Shown: one piece after another, positions 12,676 to 15,358 of the stretch | Position numbering within the stretch: position 1 is the stretch's first letter | Layout of the letters: each line of letters starts with the position of its first letter | Assembly: GCA_004556155.1 (NCBI GenBank) | Contig: SFIM01000050.1 | Span: 1 to 15,358, forward strand | Length of the DNA: 15,358 bases | From: Clostridiales bacterium | GTDB taxonomy: Bacteria > Bacillota > Clostridia > Christensenellales > Aristaeellaceae | Direction of reading: 5' to 3' | Program-made: the position numbers and the translations under genes | The notes under the pieces: generated by a model | Databases searched by the model: none | The model's input: only the letters and a program-made list of their open reading frames with translations | What the model was told of the DNA's origin: nothing

Positions 12676-13926
12676 ATGCCGGTGTATACCATCAGACATT
12701 CTCCTGCGCTGCATGGCGAAGCGCAGATCAATACGTCGAAAAACGCGGTGCTGCCCATCCTGGCCGCGGCGCTGCTGTGCTCCTCGCCGGTGACCATCCA
12801 TCGCGCGCCAAGGCTTACCGATGTGGATCACATGCTGCGCGTGCTCACGGACTGCGGCGCGCGCATCGGGCGGCAGGATCGGGATATCACCATCTATCCC
12901 GCCGCGCTGCGCCAGCCGCGGGAGCCGCAGAACCTGCACAGCCTGCGCGCGTCCATCCTGGTGCTGGGGCCGCTGTGCGTGCGGCTGGGCGAGGCGATTG
13001 TGCCGCTGCCGGGCGGCTGCGCCATTGGCCAGCGTCCGGTGGATATCCACCTGAACGGCCTGCGCGCGATGGGCGCGGAAACCGAGCAGGCGGATAACTG
13101 CGCCGTGGCCAGGGGCCGCCTGCGCGGGGCCAACATCTATCTGGACTTTCCCAGCGTCGGCGCAACGGAAAACCTGCTGATGGCCGCCGCTCTGGCCGAT
13201 GGGGTGACGCGCATTGAAAACGCGGCCAAGGAGCCGGAGATCGTAGATCTGGCGGATTTCCTGAACCTTGCCGGCGCGCACATCGTGGGAGCAGGCACGG
13301 GCACGCTGGTGATCGAGGGCGTATCGCGCCTGAGCGGCGTGGAGTATACGCCCATTGCCGACCGCATCGAGGCGGGCACGCTGGCCTGCGCGGCGGCCAT
13401 TACCAAGGGCAGCATGCTGCTGTGCGGCGTGCATGGCGAGCATCTGCGGGCCCTGCTGTTTAAGCTGCGCGAGATGGGCCTGCTGGTGCAGGAGGATGCG
13501 CGCGGTCTGTGCCTGCGCGGCCAGGTGCGCCATGGGGCGGATATCCGCACGCTGTCCTATCCGGGGTTTCCCACTGATTTGCAGGCCCCGATGATGACGG
13601 TTGCCTGCGCGGCGCGCGGGCGCAGCGTGTTCCTGGAAACGATTTTTGAAAATCGCTACATGCACGCCATTTCGCTGTGCCGCATGGGCGCGGATATCCG
13701 CACCGAGGGCCGCATGGCTGTGGTGGAGGGCGGCAGGCCGCTCAGCGGCGCGGTGGTGGAGGCAACCGATCTGCGCGCCGGGGCGGCGCTGATGCTGGCG
13801 GGACTGATTGCCCAGGGGGAAACGACGCTGCTGGACGAGCCGGGGCACATCTGCCGAGGCTATGAGGGGCTGGATGAAAAGCTGCGTGCGCTGGGCGCAG
13901 ATGTTACAATTGCGCCCCTTCATTGA
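12676..13926 (+). CDS. murA: UDP-N-acetylglucosamine 1-carboxyvinyltransferase
   Basis: MurA transfers enolpyruvate from phosphoenolpyruvate to UDP-GlcNAc, the first committed step of peptidoglycan synthesis in the cytoplasm. The 416-residue protein has K22/N23 (TSKNAVLP), the catalytic loop with C115 (GGCAIGQRPVD), the residue targeted by fosfomycin in Cys-type enzymes, D301 in FPTDLQAP, and a C-terminal RGYEGLDEKLRALGA that keeps the conserved Arg. The ATG at 12676 is clear: GGAGGTG (12662-12668) lies 7 nt upstream; the longer frame from 12634 has no such site. Bacillota often carry two paralogues and I cannot say which one this is. The gene is divergent from uvrB, and its stop codon overlaps the promoter of the next gene. 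Confidence 0.94.
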   Translation: MPVYTIRHSPALHGEAQINTSKNAVLPILAAALLCSSPVTIHRAPRLTDVDHMLRVLTDCGARIGRQDRDITIYPAALRQPREPQNLHSLRASILVLGPLCVRLGEAIVPLPGGCAIGQRPVDIHLNGLRAMGAETEQADNCAVARGRLRGANIYLDFPSVGATENLLMAAALADGVTRIENAAKEPEIVDLADFLNLAGAHIVGAGTGTLVIEGVSRLSGVEYTPIADRIEAGTLACAAAITKGSMLLCGVHGEHLRALLFKLREMGLLVQEDARGLCLRGQVRHGADIRTLSYPGFPTDLQAPMMTVACAARGRSVFLETIFENRYMHAISLCRMGADIRTEGRMAVVEGGRPLSGAVVEATDLRAGAALMLAGLIAQGETTLLDEPGHICRGYEGLDEKLRALGADVTIAPLH

Positions 13927-13951
13927 CAAAGCTGGGCGCGCCGTCTATAAT
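13923..13951 (+). promoter_or_regulatory. Perfect-consensus sigma-A promoter overlapping the murA stop
   Basis: TTGACA (13923-13928), exactly 17 bp and TATAAT (13946-13951). The murA stop codon TGA is contained in the -35 box. Transcription would start near 13958, giving a short leader before the membrane-protein gene. Confidence 0.85.
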
Positions 13952-13983
13952 TGAAGCTACCAAAGAAGGGAGAATTATCCGCT

Positions 13984-14727
13984 TTGAAGCTTGTACGATG
14001 GATCCTGGTTTTGCTGCTTACCGCCGCGGCGGTGGTGATGGTGATGTCCCCGTCGCTGCTGGTGGGCGTTTTGCCCCAGGCATGGCTGGATGCGGCCAGC
14101 CTGAAGGATTTTCCGCTGCTGAAAAGCTGCACGGCGCTGGCCGGGCAGCTGATTGGCGCTGTGCGCGGCCAGGTTGCGCCGGGGCTGGCGATGGTGACGG
14201 AATCGCTGGAGGCGGATTTTTTGCAGGGGCTGCTATCGCTCCTGATGGTATCAGTGTTGACCATTCCGGTGTCGCTGATTCTGGGATTTTTGCTGTATAA
14301 GCCGCTTTATTCCGGGCCGCTTGTGCGCGGCGCACTGTACTGCTCGCTCAATCTGGTATCGGTGATGCTGGCCTGGGTGGTCTACCGGCAGGTTTATTTT
14401 CCGGTGGTTGTGCAGGGACTGATCGAGCAGAACATCACCGACCAGACCATGCAGGGCGTCGTCAGCTTTCTGACGCAGTTTTTATCCGCCGCCGCCATCG
14501 GCGCGGTGACGATTAAAATCGCCCTGGCCGTCGTGGCGGCCAAGGTGGTGCTGGGCAAGGTGGTGCTGCCGCTGATCGGCACGCTGGTGCGCACCTTTCT
14601 GTTTGCGCTGATTGTGGCGCTGCTGATGCTGCTGCAGGCGGACATCACCGCCTGGACGATCATCCTGCCGCTGATCCTGGGCGTGCTGATCGTCAGCGGC
14701 CTGAGCGACTGCGCCTTTGGATGCTGA
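13984..14727 (+). CDS. Multi-spanning membrane protein of unknown function
   Basis: From the TTG at 13984 the product has 247 residues with about six hydrophobic segments: 3-22, 82-104, 113-135, 165-187, 195-214 and 218-240. The region between the first and second (about 25-80) is probably extracytoplasmic. I recognise no catalytic motif or family; it contains several Gly/Ala-rich helices and only a few charged residues. The start was chosen because AAGGGAGA (13966-13973) precedes it at about 10 nt and it places the first transmembrane segment right at the N-terminus; the earlier TTG (13951) overlaps the -10 box. It has its own very strong promoter just after murA and a terminator 60 bp after its stop, so it is probably a single-gene transcript. 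An envelope role is only a guess from the position. Confidence 0.75.
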   Translation: MKLVRWILVLLLTAAAVVMVMSPSLLVGVLPQAWLDAASLKDFPLLKSCTALAGQLIGAVRGQVAPGLAMVTESLEADFLQGLLSLLMVSVLTIPVSLILGFLLYKPLYSGPLVRGALYCSLNLVSVMLAWVVYRQVYFPVVVQGLIEQNITDQTMQGVVSFLTQFLSAAAIGAVTIKIALAVVAAKVVLGKVVLPLIGTLVRTFLFALIVALLMLLQADITAWTIILPLILGVLIVSGLSDCAFGC

Positions 14728-14784
14728 AAAAAACGCAATGCGGGATCAAGGACGGACGCCCATAATACAAGCTCCAAAAACAAT

Positions 14785-14820
14785 AAAACCGACCGATGGT
14801 TATCCACGGCCGGTTTTTCA
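14785..14820 (+). terminator. Terminator after the membrane-protein gene
   Basis: AAAACCGACCG (14785-14795) pairs with CGGCCGGTTTT (14807-14817), one mismatch, with an A-tract before and T-tract after, so it may work in both directions. It divides the core genes from the accessory right edge. Confidence 0.7.
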
Positions 14821-14939
14821 TATTCGCATGGCAGCCTGCTGGCGTGGGAACGGCGCTCAAGACCGTTTGCGGAGGGCAAGCCCGCACGGAATAGCCGCAG
14901 AAAGGGGGCATTCGTTCGACAGGCTGGAAATTGTATTTG

Positions 14940-15276
14940 TCATTTATTCTGTGCCGATCCTTTTATTTCAATCATGGAATGACTATTATTCACGTCAAAT
15001 TCATTTGATGTATTTATCCGAAACAAGGTAATCGCTAAGATATTTAAGAGCATGATTGCCAGCACGATCATGCCGATGGTTTTCCATATTGCTTTGCTTC
15101 GTCTGTTCTTTATTGCTAATTGTTCGCTAATCTTGGCAAGCTGCTCAGCTACAGCATCCTTGTCAGTTTCTTCCGTTATGGTTCCTCCAAGCAAAACGCT
15201 GACCTTTGTATCCAATACTTCTGCAATTTGAGACAGCATATCGGCGTCTGGAACCGATAGCCCCGTTTCCCTTAGT
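14940..15276 (-). pseudogene. Truncated XRE-type regulator with a transmembrane tail
   Basis: On the minus strand the frame RETGLSVPDADMLSQIAEVLD is the last part of an XRE helix-turn-helix domain (the family usually reads ...KWExGxSxPD...). It is followed by a linker and one transmembrane helix (IWKTIGMIVLAIMLLNILAITLF) and a short tail ending at TGA 14942-14940. The start of the HTH domain is missing: upstream of about 15276 the sequence no longer fits and stop codons appear. The first ATG in frame (15239) would leave only the end of the HTH. Full members of this type are membrane-linked regulators of about 150-200 residues. This is probably a broken gene at a recombination junction. Confidence 0.6.
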
Positions 15277-15306
15277 TAAAGATATTGTTGGGTATCTCAA
15301 GATGTG

Positions 15307-15358
15307 TCATTCGATTTTGCCGATAAAGCGGTAGAAGATTTCCACTTCCTGTTCCCGG
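15307..15358 (-). CDS. C-terminal end of a possible serine recombinase (partial)
   Basis: The minus-strand frame enters from the window edge and reads REQEVEIFYRFIGKIE before a TGA at 15309-15307. Such an ending (basic-acidic strand followed by IxYRFIGxI) resembles the DUF4368-type tails of large serine recombinases from Clostridia mobile elements. Only 16 residues are visible, so this is a suggestion and not an identification. If correct, the right edge would be the end of another integrated element, which fits the truncated regulator beside it. Confidence 0.3.
   Translation of the reverse strand, partial: REQEVEIFYRFIGKIE

Noticed and set aside
12643..13929. 428-codon minus-strand open frame opposite murA
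   Set aside because: Antisense shadow of MurA, His/Gln/Arg-rich, no recognisable motif.

Overview
The window looks like a chromosome segment of a Clostridia-type member of the Bacillota with moderately high GC in its core part. The evidence is strong AGGAGG-type ribosome binding sites, canonical sigma-A promoters, a WalR/PhoB-like two-component pair, a UPF0371/DUF1846 protein, PflX, UvrB and MurA, and IS256-family and ABC-sugar-permease debris. I cannot name a genus. Everything here was read from the sequence by eye; no database search was run.

Bases 1 to about 4,550 are accessory and mosaic. In order they hold the 3' part of an SGNH-hydrolase-like gene, a terminator, a small membrane-anchored zinc-ribbon protein, a reverse-strand fragment of unknown origin, the C-terminal part of a MalG-like sugar ABC permease cut off mid-gene, an IS256-family transposase that lacks its N-terminus and carries a frameshift, the right end of that IS, a small Cro/CI-type regulator on the minus strand, and about 550 bp without genes. 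That gene-free stretch has a strong forward promoter, a strongly folding segment and a terminator, so it probably encodes an undescribed RNA of about 200 nt. It is followed on the minus strand by an intact tRNA-Arg(CCU) and two further partial copies that both stop at the anticodon loop. The outermost partial copy keeps a good promoter and has a different acceptor sequence. This looks like the resident tRNA gene, broken by an integrating element that brought its own complete tRNA-Arg(CCU).

Bases about 4,630 to 14,820 are ordinary core chromosome: PflX-like radical SAM protein, UPF0371 protein, response regulator, sensor histidine kinase and NUDIX hydrolase on the plus strand (the last three closely packed as an operon); a cluster of hairpins between the NUDIX gene and the convergent uvrB; uvrB on the minus strand with its own promoter and a possible LexA-like operator; then murA and a multi-spanning membrane protein on the plus strand. 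The membrane-protein gene has a perfect-consensus promoter whose -35 box overlaps the murA stop codon.

Bases about 14,830 to 15,358 are again accessory: a truncated XRE-type regulator with a transmembrane tail and, at the window edge, what may be the last residues of a serine recombinase. The most interesting parts are the tRNA-Arg(CCU) repeat array with its neighbouring putative RNA gene, the hairpin cluster downstream of the NUDIX gene, and the sensor kinase with no canonical start codon at its membrane-spanning N-terminus.
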